64,000 nucleotides of DNA, from contig NZ_BMMF01000002.1 of assembly GCF_014645695.1 (NCBI RefSeq), positions 314,292-378,291 on the forward strand. The letters run 5' to 3'. The number at the start of each line of letters is the position of its first letter. The first letter of the stretch is position 1. A program made the translations under genes and the position numbers. Below the pieces are notes generated by a model. It did not search any database, was not told the DNA's origin, and saw only the letters and a program-made list of their open reading frames with translations. Source of the stretch: Salinarimonas ramus (lineage in GTDB: Bacteria > Pseudomonadota > Alphaproteobacteria > Rhizobiales > Beijerinckiaceae). Positions 9,600 through 18,401 of this stretch are shown one piece after another.

Positions 9600-11342
9600 A
9601 TGACGACCACCACCTTCCGCATCGCGCTCGCGCAGCTCAATCCCACCCTCGGCGACGTCGACGGCAACCTCGAGCTCGCCCGCAAGGCGCGTGCGGAGGC
9701 GGCGGCGCAGGGGGCGGATCTCGTCCTCTATACGGAGCTGTTCCTCGCCGGCTATCCGGCCGAGGACCTCGTGCTGAAGCCGGCCTTCCAGGACGCCTGC
9801 CGCGCCGCGCTCGAGCGCCTCGCCCGCGAGACCGCCGACGGCGGCCCGGCGGTGCTGATCGGCCTGCCCTTCGTGGAGAACGGCCGGCTGCACAATTCCT
9901 ACGCCTGCCTCGACGGCGGGCGGATCACCGCCGTGCGGCACAAGGTGGACCTGCCCAATTACGGCCCCTTCGACGAGAAGCGCGTCTTCGAGCCGGGCCC
10001 CCTCCCCGGCCCGATCATGATCCGCGGCGTGCGCATCGGCGCGCCGGTCTGCGAGGACATCTGGGGCGAGGAGGTCGTCGAGTGCCTCGCCGAGACGGGC
10101 GCCGAGATCCTCGTCGTGCCCAACGGCTCGCCCTATTGGCGCGGCAAGACCGACGAGCGCTTCTCGGTGGCCGCCGCACGGGTGACCGAGAGCGGCCTGC
10201 CGATGATCTACGTGAACCAGGTCTGCGGCCAGGACGAGCTCGTCTTCGACGGCGCCTCCTTCGCGCTCCAGGCCGATTGCGCGCTCGCCTGCATGCTGCC
10301 GAGCTTCCAGGAATGCGTGGTGACGACCACCTGGGAGCGCGGCCCCGATGGCTGGCGCTGCGCGGAGGCGCCCAGGCACGTGGCGCCCGAGGGCGGCGAG
10401 GCGGATTACGCCGCCTGCGTCCTGGGGCTTCGCGACTATGTCGAGAAGAACCGCTTCCCCGGCGTGGTGCTCGGCCTCTCGGGCGGCATCGATTCGGCCC
10501 TGTGCGCCGCCATGGCGGTGGACGCGCTCGGCGCCGAGCGCGTGCATTGCGTGATGCTGCCCTATCGCTACACGGCCTCCACCTCGCTCGAGGACGCGGC
10601 CGCCTGCGCGAAGGCGCTCGGCGTGCGCTACGACATCCTTCCGATCGCGGACGCGGTGGAGGGCGCGGGCCGCGTCCTGGAGCCGCTGTTCGCAGGCACC
10701 GAGCCCGGCATCACGGAGGAGAACATCCAGAGCCGCACCCGCGGCACGCTCCTCATGGCGATCTCGAACAAGTTCGGCGCCATGGTCGTGACCACCGGCA
10801 ACAAGTCCGAGATGTCGGTGGGCTATTCCACGCTCTACGGCGACATGAACGGCGGCTTCAACCCGGTGAAGGACCTCTATAAGACCGAGGTCTTCGCGCT
10901 GTCGCACCTGCGCAACCGCTGGAAGCCCGCCGTCGCGCTGGGGCCGGACGGCATCGTCATCCCCGAGCGCATCATCACGAAGCCGCCCACCGCCGAATTG
11001 CGTGAGAACCAGACCGACCAGGATTCGCTGCCGCCCTACGAGGCGCTCGACGACATCCTCTCCATGCTCGTGGAGGGCGAGACCCGCGTCTCCGACATCG
11101 TCGCCCGCGGCCACGATCCCGAGATCGTGCGCAAGGTCGAGCGCCTCCTCTACATCGCCGAATACAAGCGCCGCCAGGCCGCGCCGGGCGTCAAGGTCAC
11201 CCGCCGCAGCTTCGGCCGCGACCGCCGCTACCCGATCGTGAACCGCTTCCGCGACACGGGCGGGACGGCGTTTCAGGGTGATGAGGGGCTCTACGCGGAC
11301 GGCGCGGGGACCGGGGGGAGCCGGGTGGATCTGGATTTTTGA
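9600..11342 (+). CDS. nadE: glutamine-dependent NAD(+) synthase
   Basis: This 580-residue two-domain enzyme converts deamido-NAD to NAD. The N-terminal nitrilase-type amidase (residues 1-~250) has the Glu of LVLYTELFLAGYP (E46), a Lys in the YGPFDEKRVFEPG region, and the Cys of IGAPVCEDIWGEE, and supplies ammonia from glutamine. The C-terminal synthetase has SGGIDS (294-299) as ATP P-loop, then GNKSEMSVGYSTLYGDMNGG and KTEVFALS. Size matches the long glutamine-using form. The frame is open to 9564, but homology begins at MTTTTFRIALAQLNP. It runs convergently into a nucleotidyltransferase gene eight bases later. Confidence 0.96.
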   Translation: MTTTTFRIALAQLNPTLGDVDGNLELARKARAEAAAQGADLVLYTELFLAGYPAEDLVLKPAFQDACRAALERLARETADGGPAVLIGLPFVENGRLHNSYACLDGGRITAVRHKVDLPNYGPFDEKRVFEPGPLPGPIMIRGVRIGAPVCEDIWGEEVVECLAETGAEILVVPNGSPYWRGKTDERFSVAAARVTESGLPMIYVNQVCGQDELVFDGASFALQADCALACMLPSFQECVVTTTWERGPDGWRCAEAPRHVAPEGGEADYAACVLGLRDYVEKNRFPGVVLGLSGGIDSALCAAMAVDALGAERVHCVMLPYRYTASTSLEDAAACAKALGVRYDILPIADAVEGAGRVLEPLFAGTEPGITEENIQSRTRGTLLMAISNKFGAMVVTTGNKSEMSVGYSTLYGDMNGGFNPVKDLYKTEVFALSHLRNRWKPAVALGPDGIVIPERIITKPPTAELRENQTDQDSLPPYEALDDILSMLVEGETRVSDIVARGHDPEIVRKVERLLYIAEYKRRQAAPGVKVTRRSFGRDRRYPIVNRFRDTGGTAFQGDEGLYADGAGTGGSRVDLDF

Positions 11343-11351
11343 CGGTGATGC

Positions 11352-12332
11352 TCAAACGGTCATGATTCGATGGAGACGAGTGCCGTCGCCGATCTTGCGC
11401 AGCGCGGCGGCGATCTGGTCGCCGAAGCGTTCCGCGTCGGCCATTAGGCGCACCGCTTCTTCCTTGTCCTCGAAGCGAGCGGCGACGTCCGCTTCCGATC
11501 CTGCAGAAATTTGCAAGAATTCGTCATAGATTGCGACGAGGGTCTGGAGCTCGTGCTCTGCTACCTTTGCTGCTGGGCGCGCTTGCAAGCGCTCGAGCCG
11601 CTCAGTCGGCGAGGTGCGCGTGATGTCGACTGCGATATCGAGCGTCACCGTACCCCGCTCTCGAAATTCGGTGAGCAGGCACAGAAGCGTCGAGTAGCAC
11701 GTTAGCATGCGGCTATGTTTCAGCTTGAAGTTCTTCACCCGCCGCTTGGCACGCTTCGGACCAGAATAGTCGCGCGTACGCGCCTCGAAGTTCACGCAGA
11801 ACGTCCGCCAGAGCCGCAGCACGTCGTTGACGAAGAATGCGGGCTCGAACTGGTCTGCGTGATCCTCGAAGTCTCGCCAGTAGGCGGCGAGTACGCCCCT
11901 CATCGCGGCGTCGTAGCTCTCCTCGCCGAGCAACGGCTTGCCTTCGAGAACGAGCAGCAACCGCGCCGTCAGCGTGTTGTCCGCATCGTCTTCCGGTTTT
12001 CCGAGAGACTCGACGAGCCCATGCACGGTGTGGCCGACGAGGTATCGACCGTCACCGTCGAAATCCGGAATTCCGAGAGCGCGTGTCGCTTCGATGAGGT
12101 TCGCCTTGACCAGGGTCTCGTCCAGCCGGGACAAGCGAGGTTCCTCGGCACTGTTCCCGTGAGACAGAATGAAGAGATCGAGATCGCTGTCGGGACCGGC
12201 TTCCATGCGTCCGTATGAGCCCGTCGCGTAGACGCATGCCGTTCCCGCGATGAGTTCAGACGCCCGCTCCAGCTTGTCACGCAGCTTCAGAAACTGCGCG
12301 GCGGAGAACTCACGGCGCTGATGCAACTTCAT
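11352..12332 (-). CDS. nucleotidyltransferase-fold protein (GlnD/GlnE-like active-site motif)
   Basis: This 326-residue protein carries TGSYGRMEAGPDSDLDLF at residues 37-54: the GS pair (38-39) plus D50 and D52 of the polymerase-beta nucleotidyltransferase fold. The spacing resembles the adenylyl/uridylyltransferases GlnE and GlnD rather than CD-NTases of CBASS. The remaining ~270 residues look helical, with a basic patch SGPKRAKRRVKNFKLKHSR, and match no domain I recognise. It starts inside the last 23 bases of the exonuclease gene, so the two are co-translated. Base composition is visibly less GC-rich than nadE or the kinase, suggesting acquisition. It could modify a protein, RNA or nucleotide; the substrate is unknown. 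Confidence 0.8.
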   Translation of the reverse strand: MKLHQRREFSAAQFLKLRDKLERASELIAGTACVYATGSYGRMEAGPDSDLDLFILSHGNSAEEPRLSRLDETLVKANLIEATRALGIPDFDGDGRYLVGHTVHGLVESLGKPEDDADNTLTARLLLVLEGKPLLGEESYDAAMRGVLAAYWRDFEDHADQFEPAFFVNDVLRLWRTFCVNFEARTRDYSGPKRAKRRVKNFKLKHSRMLTCYSTLLCLLTEFRERGTVTLDIAVDITRTSPTERLERLQARPAAKVAEHELQTLVAIYDEFLQISAGSEADVAARFEDKEEAVRLMADAERFGDQIAAALRKIGDGTRLHRIMTV

Positions 12333-12906
12333 GGCGGCGAACGTCCCACTCCATCACGTTCGCAAATATCTCCGCCTGCTCGGCTGCATCGTCAAGCGCG
12401 TTGTGCGTGTGGGCACGATCCGGCAGCAGCGCACGGGGCATCCGCGATCGGCCGGCACCGGAGATCGGAATGCCCGCTTTCACGGCGTAGGCGGTCTTGA
12501 TGTCGAGGCAGCGCGAGTGGCCGAAGGGCGAGCCGGTGAGGGAATAGCGGACGAAGTACCAGTAGAGCCAGGTCCAGTCGAAGCTCAGCGGAAAGGCGAC
12601 GACCACCGGGCTGCCTGTTCCCGCCACCTCGCGCACGAAGCGGGCGGCATCCGTCATGGCGCGCTCGGGGCTCGTGCCTTCGCGAACGAGCTGGTCCCGA
12701 TCGAGCCCGTTCACGGCGAGCGCCTCCGCCTCGAACTGGTCCGAGATCGGCGCGAGCTCGGCATAGAAGGCGCGCTCGTATCGCGCCGGCCGCTCGAAAT
12801 GCCGGCCGTCGAATCGCCCGGCATAGACGAGCGCGAAGGAGAGCATCGAGAACGGCCCGGGAATCGGGCCGTCGGTCTCCACGTCGGCCGAGAAATAGAC
12901 GTCCAA
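12310..12906 (-). CDS. DEDDh-type 3'-5' exonuclease-like protein
   Basis: This protein opens with DVYFSADVETDGPIPGPFSM, holding the first two acidic ligands (D8, E10), and ends with HTHNALDDAAEQAEIFANVM, holding the His and Asp of exonuclease motif III. A middle Asp occurs in FPLSFDWTWLYWYF. The fold class is RNase T/DnaQ: metal-dependent removal of 3' nucleotides. The start is a judgement: TTG at 12906 has GGAG six bases upstream and puts the conserved core at the N-terminus (198 residues). The ATG at 12978 would add 24 residues with no family look. It overlaps the following nucleotidyltransferase by 23 bases. No other nuclease, helicase or antitoxin is next to it. Confidence 0.78.
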   Translation of the reverse strand: MDVYFSADVETDGPIPGPFSMLSFALVYAGRFDGRHFERPARYERAFYAELAPISDQFEAEALAVNGLDRDQLVREGTSPERAMTDAARFVREVAGTGSPVVVAFPLSFDWTWLYWYFVRYSLTGSPFGHSRCLDIKTAYAVKAGIPISGAGRSRMPRALLPDRAHTHNALDDAAEQAEIFANVMEWDVRRHEVASAP

Positions 12907-13121
12907 GGCGTTCTCCGAAGGTGGCCGTTCGTATGCACCGAGGCAGCATGCCGCTGCACGATCCCGGCATGAAGCCATGAGCTGGTCACAGGGCGTGATG
13001 CCCCGTCACACTACAGGATCGCACCGTCCCCACCAACCATCGCCGCGCGCCCTTTGCCCGCCATCCTCCCCGGCCTATGGTCGCGCATCGCGCCGCGACC
13101 CTGCGGCCAGCGGAGGCCGCC

Positions 13122-14738
13122 TTGATCGAGTTCATGCGTCAGCTCTTCTCCGTCGAGAGCCTCGCACCGCACGGGATGTGCCTGACCTGGCGCCCGGAGC
13201 TGATCTGGACGCACGTCGTCTCGGACGCGCTCATCGGCGTCGCCTACCTTTCGATCCCGCTCGCGCTCGCCGCCTTCGTGGTCAAGCGCAAGGATCTGCG
13301 ATTCGGCTGGATGTTCTGGTGCTTCGCCACCTTCATCACCGCCTGCGGGGTGACGCATCTCTTCGGCATCAGGACGCTGTGGGTACCGGATTACGGGACG
13401 GAGGCGGTGCTCAAGGTCTTCACCGCAGCGATCTCGCTCGCAACCGCCGCCGCCCTGTGGCCGCTCCTGCCGGTGGCTCTCGCCGTGCCCTCGCCGAGCC
13501 AGCTGGAAGCCGCGAACGCGAGCCTGCGCGCGCGCATCCTCGAGCGCGACGCCGCGCTCGACGCGCTCCGGCGTGAGATCGCCGAGCGCGAGAAGGCGGA
13601 AGAGACGCTGCGCCAGGTGCAGAAGATGGAGGCCATCGGCCAGCTCACCGGCGGCGTGGCGCACGATTTCAACAACCTGCTCTCGGCCACGCTGTCGAGC
13701 CTCCAGCTCCTCGCCAAGCGCCTGCCGGAGGGGGATGCGAAGGCGCGGCGCTATCTCGACAACGCCGTTGCCGCCTCCGAGCGCGGCGCGGCGCTCACCC
13801 ACCGCCTCCTCGCCTTCGCGCGTCGCCAGACGCTGGCGCCGGCGACGATCGACGTGCCCGGGCTCGTGGGCGGCATGATGGACCTCCTGCAGCGCTCGCT
13901 CGGCCCCATGATCGACGTCGAGACCCGCTTCCCCGAGAGGCTCGCCCCCGTGGAGGTCGACGCCAACCAGCTCGAGCTCGCGCTGCTCAACCTCGCCGTG
14001 AATGCCCGCGACGCCATGCCGGAGGGCGGGCGGCTCGTGATCTCGGCGCGCGAAGAGACGCTCGGTGCTGGCGATCCAGACGGGCTCGCGCCGGGTCGCT
14101 ACGTGCGCATATCCGTGCGCGACACCGGCGTCGGCATGGATACGCAGACGCTCGCGCGCGCGGCCGAGCCGTTCTACACGACGAAGGAGATCGGCAAGGG
14201 CACCGGGCTCGGCCTGTCCATGGTCCACGGCCTCGCCGCCCAATCCGGCGGTGCCCTGCGGCTCGCGAGCGAGCCGGGCTTCGGCACCGAGGCCGTGATC
14301 CTGCTGCCGGCGGCGAGCGCCGCCGCGCCCGCGGCGTCCCCCGATCCGGAGCCCGCCGCCGAGGACCTGCCGGCTCTGCGCGTGCTCCTCGTCGACGACG
14401 ACCCGCTCGTCCTCGCCGGCACCCGCGATCTCCTCGTCGAGCTCGGTCATTCCGTCGTGGCGCTGCCGGCCGCGGCGGAGGCGCTGGCACGGCTCGAGAG
14501 CGAGCCCGACATCGACGTCGTGCTGACCGACCTCGCCATGCCCGGCATGACCGGCGTCGCTCTCGCGCAGGCCCTGCGCGAGCGCCGGCCGGAACTGCCG
14601 GTCCTCCTCCTCACCGGCTTCGGGGACGCGGCGGGCGACTGGCCCCGCCTCGCCAAGCCGCTGCGGGAGGAGGATCTCGCGCGCGCCCTCGCCCCGGTGG
14701 CCCGCTCGGTCGCGGCACGCCGCGCCGAGCACGCGTGA
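13122..14738 (+). CDS. hybrid sensor histidine kinase with ethylene-receptor-like sensor and receiver domain
   Basis: With the TTG start (GGAGG at 13112-13116, spacing five), this is 538 residues; ATG codons at 13077 and 13134 are alternatives. Three membrane segments (about 35-55, 62-85, 93-120) hold SDALIGVAYLSIP and FITACGVTHLF. They align with the Arabidopsis ETR1 ethylene domain at a constant offset of ten: D35, Y42, I45, P46, C75, H79 match D25, Y32, I35, P36, C65, H69. The last two bind copper in ETR1. A coiled coil follows, then the H-box GGVAHDFNNLL (phospho-His 181), an ATPase with VNARDAMPEGG and GTGLGLSMVHG, and a receiver with D470 in TDLAMPG. There is no GAF domain and no output gene beside it. 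The signal is inferred. Confidence 0.9.
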   Translation: MIEFMRQLFSVESLAPHGMCLTWRPELIWTHVVSDALIGVAYLSIPLALAAFVVKRKDLRFGWMFWCFATFITACGVTHLFGIRTLWVPDYGTEAVLKVFTAAISLATAAALWPLLPVALAVPSPSQLEAANASLRARILERDAALDALRREIAEREKAEETLRQVQKMEAIGQLTGGVAHDFNNLLSATLSSLQLLAKRLPEGDAKARRYLDNAVAASERGAALTHRLLAFARRQTLAPATIDVPGLVGGMMDLLQRSLGPMIDVETRFPERLAPVEVDANQLELALLNLAVNARDAMPEGGRLVISAREETLGAGDPDGLAPGRYVRISVRDTGVGMDTQTLARAAEPFYTTKEIGKGTGLGLSMVHGLAAQSGGALRLASEPGFGTEAVILLPAASAAAPAASPDPEPAAEDLPALRVLLVDDDPLVLAGTRDLLVELGHSVVALPAAAEALARLESEPDIDVVLTDLAMPGMTGVALAQALRERRPELPVLLLTGFGDAAGDWPRLAKPLREEDLARALAPVARSVAARRAEHA

Positions 14739-14829
14739 CCCGAACGGGCGTCGGCGGGGGCTTGCGTCGCTGCGCGTTTTGGGTCATATGCCGGGTCCGG
14801 CCCGCGCTTCGGCGCGCGGCATCGGCCAT

Positions 14830-14906
14830 GCAGCTGTAGCTCAGTTGGTTAGAGCGTCGGATTGTGGCTCCGAAGGTCGGCGGTTCGAGTCCGCCCAGCT
14901 GTACCA
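14830..14906 (+). tRNA. tRNA-His (GTG anticodon)
   Basis: A 77-base cloverleaf with encoded CCA (14904-14906), D-arm TAGCTCAGTTGGTTAGAG, anticodon loop TTGTGGC between TCGGA and TCCGA, and T-arm GGTTCGAGTCC. The acceptor starts GCAGCTG and ends CAGCTGT plus discriminator A73, so the first pair is G1:U72. There is no encoded G-1 and no C73. That is the unusual form known for alphaproteobacterial tRNA-His. Confidence 0.95.
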
Positions 14907-15039
14907 TCGCCACGAAAATCGCATCTCTTTCAATCACTTGCCGCCCGTCCAAAGCCGCATTGGCTCCCCGCCACGCGCGCGCCGCTTCCGCTCGCCTCGC
15001 GCGCCTCTATGATCGCGCGAACGAAAGCGGGAGGATGCC

Positions 15040-16107
15040 ATGGCACGCACGTACAGGATCGCGGTGATCCCCGGCGACGGGATCGGCAAGGAGGTGGTGC
15101 CAGAAGGCGTGCGCGTGCTCGAGGAAGCCGCCAAGCGCCACGGCTTCACGCTCGAGCAGGACTGGTTCGACTTCGCCTCCTGCGACTATTTCGCCAAGCA
15201 CGGGCGCATGATGCCCGAAGACTGGAAGGCGCGGATCGGCGGGCACGACGCCATCTTCTTCGGCGCCGTGGGCTGGCCCGACACGGTTCCGGACCATGTC
15301 TCCCTGTGGGGCTCGCTGCTGCTGTTTCGCCGCGAGTTCGACCAGTACGTCAACCTGCGCCCCGTCAAGCTGATGCCGGGCGTCCCCTCCCCGCTCGCGG
15401 GCCGCGCGCCCGGCGACATCGACTTCTTCGTCGTGCGCGAGAACACCGAGGGCGAATATTCCTCGGTCGGCGGGCGCATGTTCGCCGGCACCGATCGCGA
15501 AGTGGTGATCCAGGAGACGGTTATGACGCGCGTCGGCGTCGACCGGGTGCTGCGCTACGCCTTCGAGCTCGCCCAGCGCCGCCCGCGCAAGAAGCTCACC
15601 TCCGCCACGAAGTCGAACGGCATCTCGATCACCATGCCCTATTGGGACGAGCGGGTCGCGGAGATGGCGAAGGACTATCCGGAGATCGCGGTCGACAAGT
15701 TCCACATCGACATCCTCACCGCGCATTTCGTGCTGCATCCGGACTGGTTCGACGTCGTCGTCGCCTCGAACCTGTTCGGCGACATCCTCTCCGACCTCGG
15801 CCCCGCCTGCACCGGCACGATCGGCATCGCGCCGTCGGGCAACATCAACCCGGAGGGCGACCATCCCTCGCTGTTCGAGCCCGTCCACGGCTCGGCGCCG
15901 GACATCGCGGGCCAAGGCATCGCCAACCCGATCGGGCAGATCTGGTCGGGCGCCATGATGCTCGACCATCTCGGCGAGCGCGACGCCGCGGCCGAGATCG
16001 TCGCGGCGATCGAGCGCACGCTGGCCGAACGTACGCTGCGCACCCGCGATCTCGGCGGCAATGCCGGCACGCAGGAATGCGGCAAGGCGGTCGCCGAAGG
16101 GCTCTGA
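15040..16107 (+). CDS. ttuC: tartrate dehydrogenase / beta-hydroxyacid oxidative decarboxylase
   Basis: This 355-residue protein belongs to the isocitrate/isopropylmalate dehydrogenase family (NAD-linked oxidation and decarboxylation of a 2-hydroxyacid). It shows IPGDGIGKEVVPEG at the start, RENTEGEYSSVGG in the substrate loop, and FEPVHGSAPDIAGQGIANP at the cofactor site. The FFGAVGWPDTVPDHVSLWGSL stretch is typical of tartrate dehydrogenases (TtuC/YeaU), which also act on malate, and it lacks the LeuB consensus. No leuCD or tartrate transporter is adjacent, so the true substrate is uncertain. A GGGAGG ribosome site precedes the ATG. It is preceded by tRNA-His and followed by a strong hairpin. 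Confidence 0.9.
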   Translation: MARTYRIAVIPGDGIGKEVVPEGVRVLEEAAKRHGFTLEQDWFDFASCDYFAKHGRMMPEDWKARIGGHDAIFFGAVGWPDTVPDHVSLWGSLLLFRREFDQYVNLRPVKLMPGVPSPLAGRAPGDIDFFVVRENTEGEYSSVGGRMFAGTDREVVIQETVMTRVGVDRVLRYAFELAQRRPRKKLTSATKSNGISITMPYWDERVAEMAKDYPEIAVDKFHIDILTAHFVLHPDWFDVVVASNLFGDILSDLGPACTGTIGIAPSGNINPEGDHPSLFEPVHGSAPDIAGQGIANPIGQIWSGAMMLDHLGERDAAAEIVAAIERTLAERTLRTRDLGGNAGTQECGKAVAEGL

Positions 16108-16125
16108 CAAACGCCCGCGACTCGC

Positions 16126-16149
16126 GCGAGCCGCCGTTACGCGGCTCGC
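16126..16149 (+). terminator. perfect 9-bp hairpin after the tartrate dehydrogenase gene
   Basis: GCGAGCCGC (16126-16134) and GCGGCTCGC (16141-16149) flank a six-base loop, 18 bases after the stop. There is no immediate T-run, so termination strength is uncertain. Confidence 0.5.
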
Positions 16150-16301
16150 TCCGGCACATTTGCGGAATTTTACGGTTGCGTCTGCCCCGTCGTTAATAAC
16201 CTCCGCTTAATGCGCCTTCATGCACCGTCCCGCTCGATTGCAATCCCCTCGCGGTCCAACTCTCGAATGACCGCATCCCAGTCGAGCGAGGTCGGGAACA
16301 C

Positions 16302-17993
16302 ATGGGCAAGCTCATCGATCGGTGGAGCATCGCGACGAAGATCTACAGCCTCGTCGGGCTCTTCGCCGCCGTCGTCGTCGCGGTCGCCCTGGCGAGCGCC
16401 TTCGTCATGACCACCTACCGCGACCAGGTCGCGCTGGCGCAGAACGCCGCCGAGCGCGCTATCCTGTCGGAGCGCGCCAACGCGCTCATCAACGGCGCCG
16501 TCAACGAGACCCGCGGCATCTACATGGCGGAGAGCGACCGCGAGGTGGAGGCCTATGCGACCTCGCTCATCGCCGTGCTCGATCGCATGGAGGCGATGCT
16601 CGACGCCTGGCAGCCGCTGGTGTCGCAGGACCGCATGCATCTCTTCCTCGGCTTCCGCGAGGACGTCGCCGCCTTCTCCGACGTCCGCCGCGAGATCGTG
16701 CGCCTCGCCCGCACGCAGGGCGTCGAGGCCGCGCGCGCCTACGGCGACAACGCCACGAACCGCGAGGCGCAGGACGCGCTCAACGAGATCATGGACAGCA
16801 CGGCGCAGGTGCAGGTGGCCAATCTCGAGCGCTTCGTCGCCGAGCTCGAGGCGCTCTTCGGCCGCAGCCTCTCGACGATCGCGGCCCTGGGCGGGATCGG
16901 GCTCCTGGTCGGCGTCGGCTTCGCCGCCTACGTGGCGCGCCGTCAGCTGACGCAGCCCATCCGTGCCATCTCGGGTGCGATGGTCGCTCTGGCTCAGGGC
17001 AAGCTGGAGACCGACGTACCCTACACCACGCGAGTGGACGAGATCGGCGGCATGGCTCGCGCCGTCGAGATCTTCAAGCGCAACGCCGTGGAGCGCGAGG
17101 AGCTGACCCGCGCACGCGCCGCCGACGCCTCCAGCCAGGAGCAGCGCACGGCGCGCGTCTCCGAGCTGATCGTCGATTTCGAGGGGCGCATCGCGAGCCT
17201 CGTCCAGACCTTCGGCGCCTCCGCCGCCGAGATGGAGAAGACCGCCGTGGCCATGCGCGCCACGGCCGAGCAGGGCCGCGACCGCTCGGAGAACGGCGCC
17301 GTGACCGCGCAGCAGACGTCCTCGGCCATGCGCAGCGTCGCGGTCGCCGCCGAGGAGCTCGCCGCCTCCGCCCGCGAGATCAGCACCCAGGTCTCGCAGG
17401 CCACCAAGATCGCCTCCCAGGCCGTGGAGGACGCGCGCTCGACGGATACGACCATGCGCGACCTCTCGTCGAACGCCCAGCGCATCGGCGAGGTCGTGGC
17501 GCTGATCTCCGAGATCGCCTCGCAGACGAATCTGCTCGCGCTCAACGCCACCATCGAGGCGGCGCGGGCCGGAGAGGCCGGAAAGGGCTTCGCGGTGGTC
17601 GCAGCCGAGGTCAAGACGCTCGCCGACCAGACCGCGAAGGCGACCGACGAGATCTCGGCCCAGGTGGGCCGCATCCAGGCCGCCTCCGGCGGCGCGGTCC
17701 AGGCGATCGAATCGATCGGCGCCACGATCCAGCGCATGCACGAGATCTCGGGCGCCATCGCCGCCGCGGCGGAGGAGCAGCAAGCGGCGACGCAGGAGAT
17801 CGCCTCCACCGTCTCCGATGCCGCCAACGGCACGGACACGGTCAACGCCTTCGTCGGCGAGTTCCGCCAGTCGGCGGCGCAGACCGGCACGGCCGCCGAC
17901 CAGGTGCTCGAAGCCGCCCGCCGCCTCGCCGGCTCGGCCTCCGACGTCACCCGCCAGGTCGAGACCTTTACGAAGGGCATCCGCGCCGCGTGA
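16302..17993 (+). CDS. methyl-accepting chemotaxis protein
   Basis: This 563-residue chemoreceptor has TM1 at about residues 15-40, a ~150-residue mostly helical ligand domain with no recognised fold, TM2 at about 190-212, a HAMP linker ([20 protein letters not shown] onward), and a signalling coiled coil. The signalling tip reads [20 protein letters not shown], followed by [20 protein letters not shown], the invariant CheA/CheW contact region. No CheR pentapeptide is seen at the C-terminus. No other che genes are nearby, so it is an orphan receptor working with a distant array. The ligand is unknown. The short AT-richer stretch near 16160-16210 may hold its promoter. Confidence 0.93.
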   Translation: MGKLIDRWSIATKIYSLVGLFAAVVVAVALASAFVMTTYRDQVALAQNAAERAILSERANALINGAVNETRGIYMAESDREVEAYATSLIAVLDRMEAMLDAWQPLVSQDRMHLFLGFREDVAAFSDVRREIVRLARTQGVEAARAYGDNATNREAQDALNEIMDSTAQVQVANLERFVAELEALFGRSLSTIAALGGIGLLVGVGFAAYVARRQLTQPIRAISGAMVALAQGKLETDVPYTTRVDEIGGMARAVEIFKRNAVEREELTRARAADASSQEQRTARVSELIVDFEGRIASLVQTFGASAAEMEKTAVAMRATAEQGRDRSENGAVTAQQTSSAMRSVAVAAEELAASAREISTQVSQATKIASQAVEDARSTDTTMRDLSSNAQRIGEVVALISEIASQTNLLALNATIEAARAGEAGKGFAVVAAEVKTLADQTAKATDEISAQVGRIQAASGGAVQAIESIGATIQRMHEISGAIAAAAEEQQAATQEIASTVSDAANGTDTVNAFVGEFRQSAAQTGTAADQVLEAARRLAGSASDVTRQVETFTKGIRAA

Positions 17994-18003
17994 GGCGCGC
18001 GAT

Positions 18004-18036
18004 CGATCCACGGCCGCAGCTCGAGGCCGTGGATCG
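18004..18036. terminator. bidirectional hairpin between the chemoreceptor and nitrile hydratase genes
   Basis: CGATCCACGGCC (18004-18015) pairs perfectly with GGCCGTGGATCG (18025-18036) around a nine-base loop. It lies in the 48-base gap between two convergent stops, so it can serve both operons. Confidence 0.6.
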
Positions 18037-18041
18037 CAGAT

Positions 18042-18401
18042 CTATTGCCCTGCGGGCGTGGCGAGGGGATCGTTGTCGAGCGTGATCGCTTTCCCGTGCG
18101 GCGTCGCCGCCGCCGCGCGCTCCCAGGAGGCGGCGCGGGCGGCGAGAAGGTCGGGCGCGGCGAGACCCTTCTCGGCGATGAGCGTCTCCAAGGCGGCGAC
18201 CCAGGCGGTCCAATAGCCGCCGGCGCCGTCGTCGGCTCCGGGCACCGTCCGCAGCGCCCGCGAGAGAGCCTCGGCCCACTCCTTCCAGGTGAAGGCGCCG
18301 CGCGCATTGAGCGCGACCGCGAGGGCGAAGGCGCTCGCCTGCCAAGGTTCTTCGAAGGGGCGCTCCTCGATGGGGCGCTCCGCTCCCGCCTCAGGCGCCA
18401 T
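18042..18401 (-). CDS. nitrile hydratase accessory (activator) protein
   Basis: This protein of about 119 residues resembles the small P14K/NHase-accessory family that helps load cobalt into the alpha subunit. Recognisable parts are PFEEPWQASAFALAVALNARG and FTWKEWAEALS near the start, followed by YWTAWVAALETLIAEKGL. It follows the beta subunit and overlaps its stop by about ten bases. An in-frame ATG at 18422 would add seven residues; the ATG at 18401 has GGAGAGG upstream. The gene order alpha, beta, activator and the coupling support the assignment. Confidence 0.85.
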   Translation of the reverse strand: MAPEAGAERPIEERPFEEPWQASAFALAVALNARGAFTWKEWAEALSRALRTVPGADDGAGGYWTAWVAALETLIAEKGLAAPDLLAARAASWERAAAATPHGKAITLDNDPLATPAGQ

